A stretch of 64,000 nt of DNA from JAKFDK01 sp036676195 (GTDB lineage Bacteria > Bacillota > Sulfobacillia > Symbiobacteriales > ZC4RG38). The stretch spans positions 74,364 to 138,363 of the forward strand of contig JAKFDK010000022.1 in assembly GCA_036676195.1 (NCBI GenBank), given 5' to 3'. A model generated the notes under the pieces. The model was not told the DNA's origin, did no database searches, and saw nothing but the letters and a program-made list of their open reading frames with translations. Each line of letters starts with the position of its first letter. Positions within the stretch are counted from its first letter, which is position 1. Of the stretch, positions 53,994-63,326 are shown piece after piece. The position numbers were made by a program, and so were the translations under genes.

Positions 53994-54393
53994 GGTGCAC
54001 GCCCGGCCACCCCACACCAACAGCGGCGGCAACGTTTCGGTGGAGCGATGACGCCGGGATGGCGTGAGAAGGGCCCAGAACTGCACATTGAGATGGTTCT
54101 GCCGGCTGGCTGGCAGGGGTATCCCAGACCGGCGCGGCAAAGAGACGGCCTGACCCCCGCCCAGGAGGGCCTACCGTCATTTTTTCCCCCCGGCCCCGGC
54201 GCTGCACCGTGGAAAAAATGACGGAACTCCCCCAAAATGAGGCCCAGGGACCAGTTTGGGTGGTTTTGGGGGTGGCCAAGACGCACCGAGCTACCCCCCT
54301 GAGGTATCAGTGCTTCATCCCACCAGGCCCAGCGGGTGAGGCACATGGACGATCGGCGCACGCCGGGGATGATGTAGGATTAGACGTCAAGCC
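53994..54393. other. Gene-less stretch with an inverted repeat
   Basis: I see no gene. CCGTCATTTTTTCC (54174-54187) and GGAAAAAATGACGG (54211-54224) are perfect inverted arms around a GC-rich 23-base loop. The element could be a terminator for the remnant upstream or part of a small mobile repeat. Confidence 0.4.
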
Positions 54394-54642
54394 TCAGCCC
54401 CGCTCCCCCGGTGCTCGGTTGCCGCCCATAAGCAGGTACATGTTTTCGACCTTCTTGCGAGCCCAGGGCGTCTTGCGCAAAAACTTCAGACAGGACCCGA
54501 TGCTTGGCTCATTCGTGAAGCACCGGATCTGGATCCGCTGTCCCATTGCCTCCCAGCCGAAGTGTTCGACGAGCTCAAGGAGCATGCGCTCCAGTGTGAT
54601 CCCATGGAGTGGATCCCGAGTGTGGTCGTGCGGCGTCGTCAT
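54394..54642 (-). CDS. VF530-family (DUF2132) small protein
   Basis: The 82-residue protein carries the family pattern DPLHGITLERMLLELVEHFG, RIQIRCFTNEPSIGS and LKFLRKTPWARKKVE almost without change. A VF530 structure has been solved and suggested to bind nucleic acid, but its function is unknown. GGGGTGA lies before the ATG. No neighbour hints at a role. Confidence 0.88.
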   Translation of the reverse strand: MTTPHDHTRDPLHGITLERMLLELVEHFGWEAMGQRIQIRCFTNEPSIGSCLKFLRKTPWARKKVENMYLLMGGNRAPGERG

Positions 54643-55169
54643 GACAAGCTCACCCCATTATCAGTAGTGCGTGATGGTCATTATAACACCCCGGTCGCTC
54701 CCTTGTTGTCGGCATCACACGACGCCCGTAAACGTGTCGGAACCTCTGCCATCACACCCTCGTGGGCCGAAGGGGTGCCAGACGACACTCTACTGGCATG
54801 GGTCTTCTTTCCGCGACACTGATGGTCGCGTCTTACAGCACATTTGCCGCAGGCAATATTCTCATGCACAAAACTTAGAACTGGCAACGAAGGTGGTGGC
54901 CGATTCCTATGGGGCGTTTCACATATTCAATACCTTCAACACGATTGGGCTGTTCCGCTCCAGCACACTTGCACTCATGGCAGCGCTCCCCTTGGGCGTG
55001 CTCAAAAAGGTACCACGCCGTCTTCGGTTATCGCCACGACCGGGCTCTGCGTGGCACTTGTGCACGGTTCGGGCGCTCCAGGAAGGTGGCAAGTTGGCAA
55101 GGCATGGCGGTGTTCATTCTCCCGAAACAGCCTGCCACTCCGTGGGATACGGCCAGGATGGTCTCAGGT
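54643..55169. other. Gene-less stretch upstream of the VF530 gene
   Basis: GC content is lower than the surroundings. On the minus strand, phrases such as HENIACGKCAVRRDHQC and HECKCAG look like zinc-ribbon pieces of a decayed transposase or other protein but change frame. No start or intact gene can be supported. Confidence 0.35.
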
Positions 55170-55793
55170 TCAACTGAGGTTTGCCTTGAAGAGGGGAAGA
55201 ATGACTTCGTCGACGATCTGGACAATCAGATCGTCGGAGATGGGCTCTCCGTTGAAGAGGAAGTGGTGCCTGAGCAGCGCATGCCCGGCCTCCAGCCGGC
55301 GCGGCGTGATGGCGCTCGCGTCGATCTCACCACGCTCTATGGCCCGGCGGGCGATCTCCTGCATGGTCCTGCGCCCGGCTCCCGGTGAGCGCCGGCGCAC
55401 CTCGGCGGTGCTGGCGGGGTCGCGCAGGACGTCGCTGAGGAGGCCGCGCAGCGCCTCGCCCGCCGGCCCTGCCAGCAGCGTGGCTGTTTGCCTGAGGGCG
55501 GCCAGGAGGTCACCGCGCAGGTTTCCGGTGTCAGGAGTTGATGAGGGATCAGGGACAATGTGGTGGACGGCTTCCATCACCAGCTCCATGCGGGTCGGCC
55601 AGCGACGGTACAGGGACGCCTTGCTTGCCTGGGCACGCTCGGCGATCCGTTCCATGGTCAGCGTGGCGTAGCCACCTGCGGCGAGCTCGTCGAGAGTCGC
55701 CTGGAAGATGGCCGCGTTGAGGGCCTGGCCACGACGGCGGGGCCGCTTGCGATGATCCAGGTCGTCGTTCGACCCGGAGGTCAGGGCGCACAT
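55170..55793 (-). CDS. TetR-family transcriptional regulator
   Basis: The ATG at 55793 behind GGGAGGGG gives 207 residues. The N-terminal helix-turn-helix reads TMERIAERAQASKASLYRRW near residues 48-67, followed by a helical ligand domain with a TetR C-terminal look (LRGLLSDVLRDP). It starts two bases after the stop codon of the PEP-utilising enzyme gene, so it is cotranscribed with it and the MFS remnant. It may repress this operon. Confidence 0.88.
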   Translation of the reverse strand: MCALTSGSNDDLDHRKRPRRRGQALNAAIFQATLDELAAGGYATLTMERIAERAQASKASLYRRWPTRMELVMEAVHHIVPDPSSTPDTGNLRGDLLAALRQTATLLAGPAGEALRGLLSDVLRDPASTAEVRRRSPGAGRRTMQEIARRAIERGEIDASAITPRRLEAGHALLRHHFLFNGEPISDDLIVQIVDEVILPLFKANLS

Positions 55794-55794
55794 C

Positions 55795-58278
55795 CTACGA
55801 ACCCCTCCCATCAGCGGAAGTAACCTGGCCTGCGCCGCCGTCCACGGTCACCATCTGCCCGTCTTTCAGCACGGTGGTCCCCACAGCGGTGCCCATGACG
55901 GCAGGGATGCCGTACTCGCGCGCCACGATCGCAGCGTGGGAGCCGATGCTTCCGGAATCGACCACCACGGCGGCGGCGCGCAGGAACAGCGGGGTCCACG
56001 CCGGGTTGGTGTACGGGCAGACGAGAATGTCACCGCTGCTCAGCTTGGCGAACTCGGCCGCTTCGCGAATCACGCAGACAGGTCCCGTGGCCGTGCCGCC
56101 GCCGGCGGGCGTCCCGGAGACGAGCGCGGCGTCCCCATCCCTGGGCGGGAAGATCAGGCTGGGGTTGATCAGCGGCACGCCCGCGAGCTCCGCACGCCTG
56201 GCCGACCTGGTCCGTACGGCTGAGCGCAGCATGTCTGCGTCCGGCTCGGCGAGTTGCTGGATGTCGGCGATGGCCTCCAGTTCCTCCAGCCGGAGATGGA
56301 ACACCTCGTCCGGCTCTCTTAGCACCCCCACGTCGCACAGCCGGCGGCCGATCTCCAGCAGGGAGCGGCGCAGGATCGGCAGTGGCTTGGTGAAGTAGAA
56401 GTGGCTGTCTTCCCGGAAGGCGACGCCGGAGCGGGCCGCCTCTACCCAGCGCCGCATGCGGGCGCGCAGCCGTGGCCCGCGCAGGAGCGGGTGGGCGAGC
56501 AGCCCTGTCAGTGCCTGGTCGGACCGGTCTGCGGACGCGGGTGAAGGCGGTATCGCTGCAAGCACCCTGATCAGCCCGACAACGGTCTCGGGGGCTTCCC
56601 CCCAGGTGGGTGGGGTGACGAGGAGCGGGCTGGCAGTTTCGCGGTGACCGTATTCCGCCAGGAACGCCGTGAGCTCAGCGTGGAACCCGGGATCGCCCTG
56701 TGCCACGTCCAGCAACTGTTCCGGTTCGACCTCGGCGAAGGACCGGCTGAGCCCGGGGTTGTCGCGCACCCGCTTGGCGAGGGACTCCAGAGCACGGTTG
56801 GCGGCCTCAGTCCGCGTCGGAGCGCCGCCAATCAGGTCAGGCATCTGATCGCCTCGCCCGAGCAGCCTGAGCACCAGGAGCAGCCTGAGCACAGCGAGTC
56901 CCGCCCGCGGCAGGTAGTCGATGCGCAGGTCGGTGACCGGATCGACCAGACTGAACGCTTCCCGCGGGATCCTGATCAACCGTGTCCACGGCATCGTCGG
57001 CAGAGCGCGCTCGGCCAGCTCACGTACCCGCCGGAGGAACTCGGTGAACCGCGGATCCTCCGTCCACCGGCTTGGATTGTGGCGCCAGGCCCTGCGGGCG
57101 AGCCGGAAGGGGGCCGCCAGCACCCCGAGCGTGGGGCGCGGGGAGGGCGGGACAAGCCGATCGACCACGCCGTCCTCTTCAGGCAGGAAGCCCTCGAAGG
57201 CCCCGCGGATCCCAACGCTCTCGGCCACCTTGGCCATCATCCCCGCAGGGCCGTAAGGCAGCCAGGTGGTCACGTCGATCGGATAGGGGCGGACCGGAAG
57301 GTATTCGAGGAGCACCGAACCCAGGAGACGCTGCCTGCGGTTCAGCCGCATCGGGGGCGGCGGAACGGCGGTCATCGGACGGGCCTGGAGCAACCACACG
57401 CGGTCCCGGGCGTAAGCCCACTCGATGTCCTGGGGACGGCCGAAATGGCGCGCCAGCGCGGTGCCCATTCGGGCGAGCTCCCTGAGCACCGCGTCGGTCA
57501 GGAGCCGATCCGGTGTGGCCGCTCCGGATTCGTGCGTGACGCCGCCGCCGGCCGTACCCCTGATGACCACCTCGCGGCGACCGGGGGACCACTTGCGGAT
57601 CTGTCCGCTCGCGTCCAGCACGTAGTGATCAGGGGTGACGAGGCCGGAGACCACGGCCTCGCCAAGCCCGGCGCTGGCGTCTACCACGATCTGGTCGCGA
57701 TCGCCGGTGACCGGGTTCACGGTGAACATGACTCCGGCGGACTCGGCCTCGATCATGCTCTGCACGACGACGGCGATGCGTACCTCGTGTGAGTCGATCC
57801 CGCGCTTGCGGCGATAGGCAATCGCCCTGTCGGTCCACAGGGAGCCCCAGCACCGGCGCACAGCGTCGAGGACCGCCTCCTCGCCGACGACGTTGAGGTA
57901 GGTGTCCTGCTGGCCGGCGAACGCCGCCCCCGGCAGGTCCTCGGCGGTGGCACTCGAGCGCACCGCGACCGGGCCGCCACCGAGCCCCACATATGCGCCG
58001 GCGATCGCCGCTCGCAGCCCTGCGGGCAACGTGACCGCCTCGAAGTCGGCGCGCATCGCCGACCCGTCCGCATCGCCGGACGCCAGCCGCTCGGTGATGC
58101 GGGCGTCCAGCCGCCCGTCCGCCACGACCGCCGCGTAGGCGTCCGTGGTGACGACGAAGCCGTCCGGGACGGGAAAACCGTTCCTGACCAGCTCGCCCAG
58201 ATTGGCACCCTTGCCCCCGGCAAGGGCGAGATCGTGACGGCTGAAGGCACGTAGAGGCGCGACGAGCCGGTCCTTCAT
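55795..58278 (-). CDS. PEP synthase/rifampin-phosphotransferase-like enzyme
   Basis: The ATG at 58278, behind AGGAGG, gives 827 residues. The N-terminal ATP-grasp half has GGKGANLGELVRNGFPVPDG near residue 20 and VAVRSSATAEDLPGAAFAGQ near 105; the C-terminal swivel domain carries the catalytic His in GSIGSHAAIVAREYGIPAVM near 780. The middle 350 residues are helical, as in rifampin phosphotransferase (Rph), which inactivates rifamycins with ATP. Length and three-part plan fit Rph; PEP synthase proper has a C-terminal TIM barrel, which is missing. The TetR gene and an MFS efflux remnant beside it fit a drug-response cluster. Rifamycin as substrate is inference. Confidence 0.8.
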   Translation of the reverse strand: MKDRLVAPLRAFSRHDLALAGGKGANLGELVRNGFPVPDGFVVTTDAYAAVVADGRLDARITERLASGDADGSAMRADFEAVTLPAGLRAAIAGAYVGLGGGPVAVRSSATAEDLPGAAFAGQQDTYLNVVGEEAVLDAVRRCWGSLWTDRAIAYRRKRGIDSHEVRIAVVVQSMIEAESAGVMFTVNPVTGDRDQIVVDASAGLGEAVVSGLVTPDHYVLDASGQIRKWSPGRREVVIRGTAGGGVTHESGAATPDRLLTDAVLRELARMGTALARHFGRPQDIEWAYARDRVWLLQARPMTAVPPPPMRLNRRQRLLGSVLLEYLPVRPYPIDVTTWLPYGPAGMMAKVAESVGIRGAFEGFLPEEDGVVDRLVPPSPRPTLGVLAAPFRLARRAWRHNPSRWTEDPRFTEFLRRVRELAERALPTMPWTRLIRIPREAFSLVDPVTDLRIDYLPRAGLAVLRLLLVLRLLGRGDQMPDLIGGAPTRTEAANRALESLAKRVRDNPGLSRSFAEVEPEQLLDVAQGDPGFHAELTAFLAEYGHRETASPLLVTPPTWGEAPETVVGLIRVLAAIPPSPASADRSDQALTGLLAHPLLRGPRLRARMRRWVEAARSGVAFREDSHFYFTKPLPILRRSLLEIGRRLCDVGVLREPDEVFHLRLEELEAIADIQQLAEPDADMLRSAVRTRSARRAELAGVPLINPSLIFPPRDGDAALVSGTPAGGGTATGPVCVIREAAEFAKLSSGDILVCPYTNPAWTPLFLRAAAVVVDSGSIGSHAAIVAREYGIPAVMGTAVGTTVLKDGQMVTVDGGAGQVTSADGRGS

Positions 58279-58949
58279 AGATGTTCCTCCTGGCTGCTTG
58301 TCTGAGATGCTTCGACATGCGCGGTAGTGCGCAGGGGACACACTGGCAATGCGAGGGCGAGGACGAACGCCAGCGCCAGCAGCGGCGCCATGTAACCGAA
58401 CACCGGAGGGACGGCCTGGCCGAACGCCGCGCCGACGGCGGTGCGCACGCCCGCCATGGGGAACGCCTTGTAGCGGCCGGTCCTGGTGATGAGCCGGCCG
58501 GCCTGTTCGGCAGCCGGAGTGTGAAGGTCAGCACGGCAAAGGCGACGAGTCCGAGCGGTGGGTAGATCGAGAAGATCCACCGCCAGGAGAGCTGGTCGAT
58601 CACGAAGCCGCCGATCAGCGGGCCACCGACCGCCGCGACGACGTACGCCGCCCCGATCAGCCCCACATACCGCCCACGCTCGCGCTGGCTGATGATCTCC
58701 CCGATGATCGCCTGCGCACCGATCATGAGCCCGCCACCACCCATGCCCTGCAACGCGACCTTGCCAGCCCACACAGGACGGCACCAGCACGAACACCACG
58801 ATCGCGGCCTGCATGACCGGTTTGCGACCGAGCCTGTCCCCGAGCTTGCCGTACAAAGGCATGACCACGGTGGCAGCGACCTCGCCGAGCAGCATCGCGA
58901 GCATCAGGCCCGGCAAGACAAGGGCAACGGACCCCGGCCGTTGAGTCAC
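58275..58949 (-). pseudogene. DHA2-type MFS drug transporter pseudogene
   Basis: The N-terminal frame has TVVMPLYGKLGDRLGRKPVM, preceded by GLMLAMLL with the usual intervening ~35 residues absent. A frameshift near 58775 moves the match to another frame (GGGGLMIGAQAIIGEIISQR, GGFVIDQLSWRWIFSIYPP), then a second shift near 58500 returns to the first, reading GRYKAFPMAGVRTAVGAAFG. About half the normal length between TM6 and the last helices is missing. The end overlaps the Rph-like start (ATGA). Confidence 0.85.
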
Positions 58950-59680
58950 ACCGATCCCCCCTCTGGCTCAAACATCGCCTGAATAACCTGCACATCAAGC
59001 CGGACGACAAGGTCTTTGAGGCGCTGGTTGGTCCGGACGGACAGGGGCAGGTTGTCGTAGACATCGGTCTATCAGGTCAGCCTGCCCGCCCCTCTCATCG
59101 GCAAGGGGAGCATGAACGGGCGACCGGGGACGCACATGACGATACAGAACGGAGGCGGCCCACTGTTAATACGGGGGTGGGTATGGGAGGGTTTTGGCAT
59201 GAATTCGCCTTGACTCTGTGGGTTCACTGCCGCGTTCTGGGGCATACAGCCCTTTGCGGTGCTGCGTATTTGACTTCCGATCGCCCCGGGTGCGTGGCTT
59301 CGGCCCTCAATGCCACTAAATACGGTACGTTCGGCAGGAATTTTAAGCAACGAAGCCCACGTGTACTTTAAGAAATTGCCGGTGCGCCGTGAGACGCTGG
59401 GAGTCTATGCTCCCCAACGGAGAGCCGGGTGCGCTGAAAGGTGCCCGGCCGATAGTCGGGAAAGGGCGTGGGTGTCCAACTACCGGCTGTGAGGCCGGTG
59501 GGTCGGCTCAGACCTGATTACCCTGTTTCCGTTGCCAATGAACGAATGTTGACTTGTTCGCGTGAAACTTGAGCTGGCTGTGGGACATAGCTCATCGCTA
59601 TAGAGAACGATTAGTTTTCTACAAGGTTAGCCTTCGCCTGTGTGTTTTGTCAATTAAGAGTTGACCACTTCGCTTCCAAC
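58950..59680. other. Gene-less stretch with possible RNA structure
   Basis: Between about 58968 and 59100 a plus-strand frame without a start reads HRLNNLHIKPDDKVFEALVG and GQVVVDIGLS, possibly a gene remnant. The remainder holds no gene I can support. The structured segment at 59391-59520 is listed separately. Confidence 0.4.
59391..59520 (+). ncRNA. Candidate structured RNA or group II intron remnant
   Basis: Three hairpins follow one another: GGGAG/CTCCC at 59399-59414, GCCGGG/CCCGGC with a GAAA-containing loop at 59424-59449, and ACCGGC/GCCGGT at 59482-59499. The second, in GAGAGCCGGGTGCGCTGAAA, recalls domain-V-like hairpins of group II introns, but no reverse transcriptase gene is present and the bulge is not canonical. 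Confidence 0.3.
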
Positions 59681-59717
59681 AGAGGCCATCCGCCCCTGAG
59701 AGGAGCGGACGGCCTCT
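59681..59717 (+). terminator. Hairpin before the beta-helix genes
   Basis: AGAGGCCATCCGC and GCGGACGGCCTCT pair with one mismatch around CCCTGAGAGGA. It probably ends a transcript from the left, perhaps the candidate RNA. Confidence 0.65.
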
Positions 59718-59729
59718 GTGCTTCATACG

Positions 59730-59757
59730 TTGACACATGGGAACATCACGGTAGCAA
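59730..59757 (+). promoter_or_regulatory. Possible promoter of the beta-helix genes
   Basis: A consensus TTGACA at 59730 has only a poor -10 (TAGCAA at 59752) at 16 bases. Confidence 0.35.
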
Positions 59758-59773
59758 CAAGGGTGGATGAACA

Positions 59774-61570
59774 GTGGCTACCTTCGTGGTGACCAATGGC
59801 AACGACAGCGGGGTGGGCTCACTTCGCCAGGCGATTCTGGATGCCAACGCAAACCCGGGGCCGGACACGATCGTGTTTGATCCCGGAGTCACGGGAACGA
59901 TCACGCTCCTCTCCCAACTGCCAACCATCACGGATGATGTGGAGATCGTGGGTCCGGGTGCGGCCGTACTCGAGATCAGCGGCAATCACACGGTCCGGAT
60001 CCTGGCAGTTGACAATGGGGCGGATGTCGCGATCTCCGGGCTGACCCTCCGGAACGGGCAAGCCCCCCAGGGCGGTGCCATTTTCAACGAAGGCCGGGTA
60101 TGCGTGATCGACTCCGTGCTCACGCAGAATACCGCCACGCCGTTGGGCAGAGGCGGAGCCATTCACAACGAGGGCGGCATCGTTATCATCCGGGGCTCGA
60201 CCCTTGCAATGAACACGGCCTCCGACAGAGGAGGCGCCATCCACAGCCTGAACGGAGACGTGGTGATCGAGAGCAGCACCCTCTCCGGCAACAGCGCCGG
60301 CGACCTGGCCGGCGCCGTCCGAAATGACACCGGGCTGGTCACGATCCGCGACAGCACACTGACCGGCAACTCCGCCTTCAGGGGGGGCGCCATTGCCCAG
60401 TTCACCGGCCGGGTGGAGATCATCCGCAGCACGGTTTCGGGCAACGCCGCCACCACAGCAGGCGGCGCCATTATCATGATGGGCAGCGCCGAGATCGTGG
60501 ACAGCACCTTCGCCATGAATTCGGCGGGATTATCCGGAGGCGTGATCAACGTCGGCGACGGTGCGGTCAATATCACAGGCAGCACGCTGTCGAACAATGC
60601 CGCAGGCAGCGGTGGGGGCGCTATCAACAACGAATTCGCGGCCATCACCATTGCCTGCAGCACCCTGACCATGAACACGGCGGGGGATGACGGGGGTGCG
60701 ATTTTCAGCAGCGATCAAGCGCTGGTGCTGATCGACAGCGATGTCACCAACAACACCGCCGGCGATGACGGCGGGGGAATCTTCGGCGGCCCAGGGGGAT
60801 TTTTGACCGAGGGCACTTGGCTGAGGCTCGTCAACACCAATGTGGCAGAGAACTCGGCCGGGGGCGACGGCGGCGGCATCTTCACCGAGTCCGGCCTGAC
60901 GGAACTCCTGACCAGCGCCGTCTATGAAAACAGTGCCACCCGGGGAGCCGGTCTCTTCAACAGTTCCCTGGCGATGACCAGGCTGGTGAATGTGACGGTC
61001 TCCCGCAACAACGCCGTCAACCAGGGCGGGGCCATCCTCGCCACGGATGGGCTGGTCGAGGCCAGTTTTGTCACCGTCAATGAGAACGTGGTGGCGGCCG
61101 CGGCCGGCGGCGGGGTGGAGAACGCCGGCGGTGCCAATATTTTCGTGCAGAACAGCATTTTCGCCAACACCGCCGACGTGGCCGGCAACCCCCGCAGCAA
61201 CTGTGCCGGCACGGTGAGCAGTTTCGGCGGCAACTTTTCTACGGACGCCAGTTGCCCGGGGTTTACCGCCGTCCCGGCGGCAGCCCTGGCGCTGGGTCCG
61301 CTGGCCCTCAACCCGCCGGGCCGGACGCCCACCCATGCCCTGCGACCGGGCAGCGTCGCGATCGACGCCGCCGCCAACTGCGAGGATGTGGAGGGCGACC
61401 CCGTTCCCACCGACCAGCGCGGGGTGCGGCGCCCCCAGCGGCGGGCCTGCGACTCCGGCGCCTACGAGCGTGCCAGGCGGCGGCGGCCACCGTGCCACCC
61501 CTCATCGCCAGAGCGGGCACCGGAGCCAACCAGCGAATCCAGCGGCGGTTCCGGCCCTCCACGCATGTAG
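59774..61570 (+). CDS. Right-handed beta-helix protein with choice-of-anchor-Q-like C-terminus, paralogue 1
   Basis: A GTG start seven bases after AGGGTGG gives 598 residues. The N-terminal VVTNGNDSGVGSLRQAILDA is the conserved opening of CSLREA-like proteins. About fifteen repeats of the type DSTLTGNSAFRGGAI with regular Gly-Gly-Ala turns form a beta-helix similar to polymorphic membrane protein repeats. The end has GRTPTHALRPGSVAIDAAAN and RRACDSGAYE, the anchor-Q region, plus a Pro/Ser/Arg tail. No signal peptide is present, so export is unclear. It is tandem to a paralogue 13 bp downstream. Confidence 0.85.
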   Translation: MATFVVTNGNDSGVGSLRQAILDANANPGPDTIVFDPGVTGTITLLSQLPTITDDVEIVGPGAAVLEISGNHTVRILAVDNGADVAISGLTLRNGQAPQGGAIFNEGRVCVIDSVLTQNTATPLGRGGAIHNEGGIVIIRGSTLAMNTASDRGGAIHSLNGDVVIESSTLSGNSAGDLAGAVRNDTGLVTIRDSTLTGNSAFRGGAIAQFTGRVEIIRSTVSGNAATTAGGAIIMMGSAEIVDSTFAMNSAGLSGGVINVGDGAVNITGSTLSNNAAGSGGGAINNEFAAITIACSTLTMNTAGDDGGAIFSSDQALVLIDSDVTNNTAGDDGGGIFGGPGGFLTEGTWLRLVNTNVAENSAGGDGGGIFTESGLTELLTSAVYENSATRGAGLFNSSLAMTRLVNVTVSRNNAVNQGGAILATDGLVEASFVTVNENVVAAAAGGGVENAGGANIFVQNSIFANTADVAGNPRSNCAGTVSSFGGNFSTDASCPGFTAVPAAALALGPLALNPPGRTPTHALRPGSVAIDAAANCEDVEGDPVPTDQRGVRRPQRRACDSGAYERARRRRPPCHPSSPERAPEPTSESSGGSGPPRM

Positions 61571-61583
61571 GAGGTGAGCGGCG

Positions 61584-63278
61584 ATGGCAAAGTTTCTCGT
61601 GACCAACACCCTGGACAGCGGGGCGGGCTCGCTGCGCCAGGCGATTTTGGATGCCAACGCAACCCCCGGCCGCGACACCATCATCTTTCAGGACGCGGTG
61701 AGCGGAACGATTCCCCTGCTGTCCCCGCTGCCCCTCATCACGGATCACCTGGAGATACGCGGCCCCGGCGCAGCCGTCCTGGCGGTGAGCGGCCAAAACG
61801 CTGTCCAGATCTTCTCGGTGGCTAACGGGGTGGATGCGACGATCCGGCGGCTGACCATTCGCAACGGGAGCGCGGCGGAGGGCGCGGGCATTTTCAACGC
61901 CGGCCGGGTGCGGATCATCCGCGCCGTTCTGACCCAGAATGCTGCTTCGAACCGCGGTGGCGGTATCTTCAACGACAGTGGCATTGTGATCGTGCGCAAG
62001 TCCACCCTTTCCACGAATTCCGCCGCGAGTGACGGAGGCTCCGTCCTGAACGTGAACGGCAGGCTGGTGATCGAGCGCAGCACCCTCTCCGACAACTCGG
62101 CCTCCCAGGGGGGCGCCGTCAAAGATTTTGGCGGGCTTCTCTCCGTTCGGGACAGCACCCTCACCCAAAACCATGCCGCGTTTGGCGGCGCCATCCACCA
62201 GGGCAGCGACCGCGTGGAGATCATTTGCAGCACCTTCACGGGCAACACCGCCACCTTCGACGGCGGGGCCATCAACAGCAGCGGCCGCACCGAGGTCGTT
62301 GACAGCACCTTTTCGATGAACACGGCGGGGTTCTCCGGAGGGGTATTCGAACTGGGAGACGGATCGCTGACGATCACGGGCAGCAGGCTGGCAAACAACC
62401 GCGCTGGCAGCGACGGAGGCGCCATCCGCAACTTTTTCTCGACCGTCACGATCATTCGCAGCACCCTGACCAGGAACACGGCAGGAGATGACGGCGGCGC
62501 CATTGACACCTTCGCTCCTGATCCCGTCATGCTGATCGACAGCGACGTGACGGAGAACAGCGCGATCGACGACGGAGGGGGCATCTTCAGCACCAATACG
62601 TGGCTGGGGCTGGTCAACACCAACGTGTCGGAGAACTCAGCAGGAGACGGCGGCGGCATCTTCACCGAAGTCGGCTCCACAGAGGCGCGGGGCAGCGCCA
62701 TCTTTGAGAACGAGGCCGCCCGGGGGGCCGGTCTCTTCGCCAGCGGCGGCGTCACCAAACTGGTGAACGTGACGGTCTCCCGCAACGAGGCCCTCACGCA
62801 GGGCGGGGCCATCGTCGGCTCAGGCGGGCTGACGGAGGTCAGCTTTGTCACCGTGAACGAGAACTCGGTGGAGGCCGACGGCGGGGGCGGGGTTGAGCAG
62901 ACCGGGGGAGCCAATATCTATGCACAGAACAGCATCTTCGCCAATACCACCGACGGCTCGTGCAACCCTCGCCCCAACTGTGTCGGCACAGTGAATGACT
63001 TCGGCGGGAACTTCTCCACTGACACCTCCTGTCCCGGGTTCACCGCCGTACCGCCGGCCGCTCTGAGGCTGGGGCCGCTGGAACTGAACCCGCCCGGGAG
63101 AACCCCGACCCACGCCCTGCGAAGGCGCAGTGTGGCCATTGATGCTGCCGTTCACTGCCAGAACCTGGAGAAGGAGCCTGTGCCCATCGATCAGCGCGGC
63201 GTCAGGCGCCCGCAGGGGCGGGCCTGCGACTCGGGCGCCTACGAGCGCGGCAGGCGCGCAGGTCCCCCGTGCATGTGA
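61584..63278 (+). CDS. Right-handed beta-helix protein with choice-of-anchor-Q-like C-terminus, paralogue 2
   Basis: The ATG follows AGGAGGTG. The 564 residues match paralogue 1 along the whole length: VVTN/LVTN openings with SLRQAILDANA, repeats such as RSTLTRNTAGDDGGAI, and the shared end THALRRRSVAIDAAVH and RACDSGAYERG. The matching order of distinctive phrases (VNTNVSENSAGDGGGIFTE, VNVTVSRNEA) shows tandem duplication. The Ser/Pro-rich tail of paralogue 1 is absent. No signal peptide is seen. Confidence 0.85.
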   Translation: MAKFLVTNTLDSGAGSLRQAILDANATPGRDTIIFQDAVSGTIPLLSPLPLITDHLEIRGPGAAVLAVSGQNAVQIFSVANGVDATIRRLTIRNGSAAEGAGIFNAGRVRIIRAVLTQNAASNRGGGIFNDSGIVIVRKSTLSTNSAASDGGSVLNVNGRLVIERSTLSDNSASQGGAVKDFGGLLSVRDSTLTQNHAAFGGAIHQGSDRVEIICSTFTGNTATFDGGAINSSGRTEVVDSTFSMNTAGFSGGVFELGDGSLTITGSRLANNRAGSDGGAIRNFFSTVTIIRSTLTRNTAGDDGGAIDTFAPDPVMLIDSDVTENSAIDDGGGIFSTNTWLGLVNTNVSENSAGDGGGIFTEVGSTEARGSAIFENEAARGAGLFASGGVTKLVNVTVSRNEALTQGGAIVGSGGLTEVSFVTVNENSVEADGGGGVEQTGGANIYAQNSIFANTTDGSCNPRPNCVGTVNDFGGNFSTDTSCPGFTAVPPAALRLGPLELNPPGRTPTHALRRRSVAIDAAVHCQNLEKEPVPIDQRGVRRPQGRACDSGAYERGRRAGPPCM

Positions 63279-63326
63279 TGGTCCCGCGGTTGTTCATTCC
63301 CTTCATTAGATGGAGGTGGAATCCAA

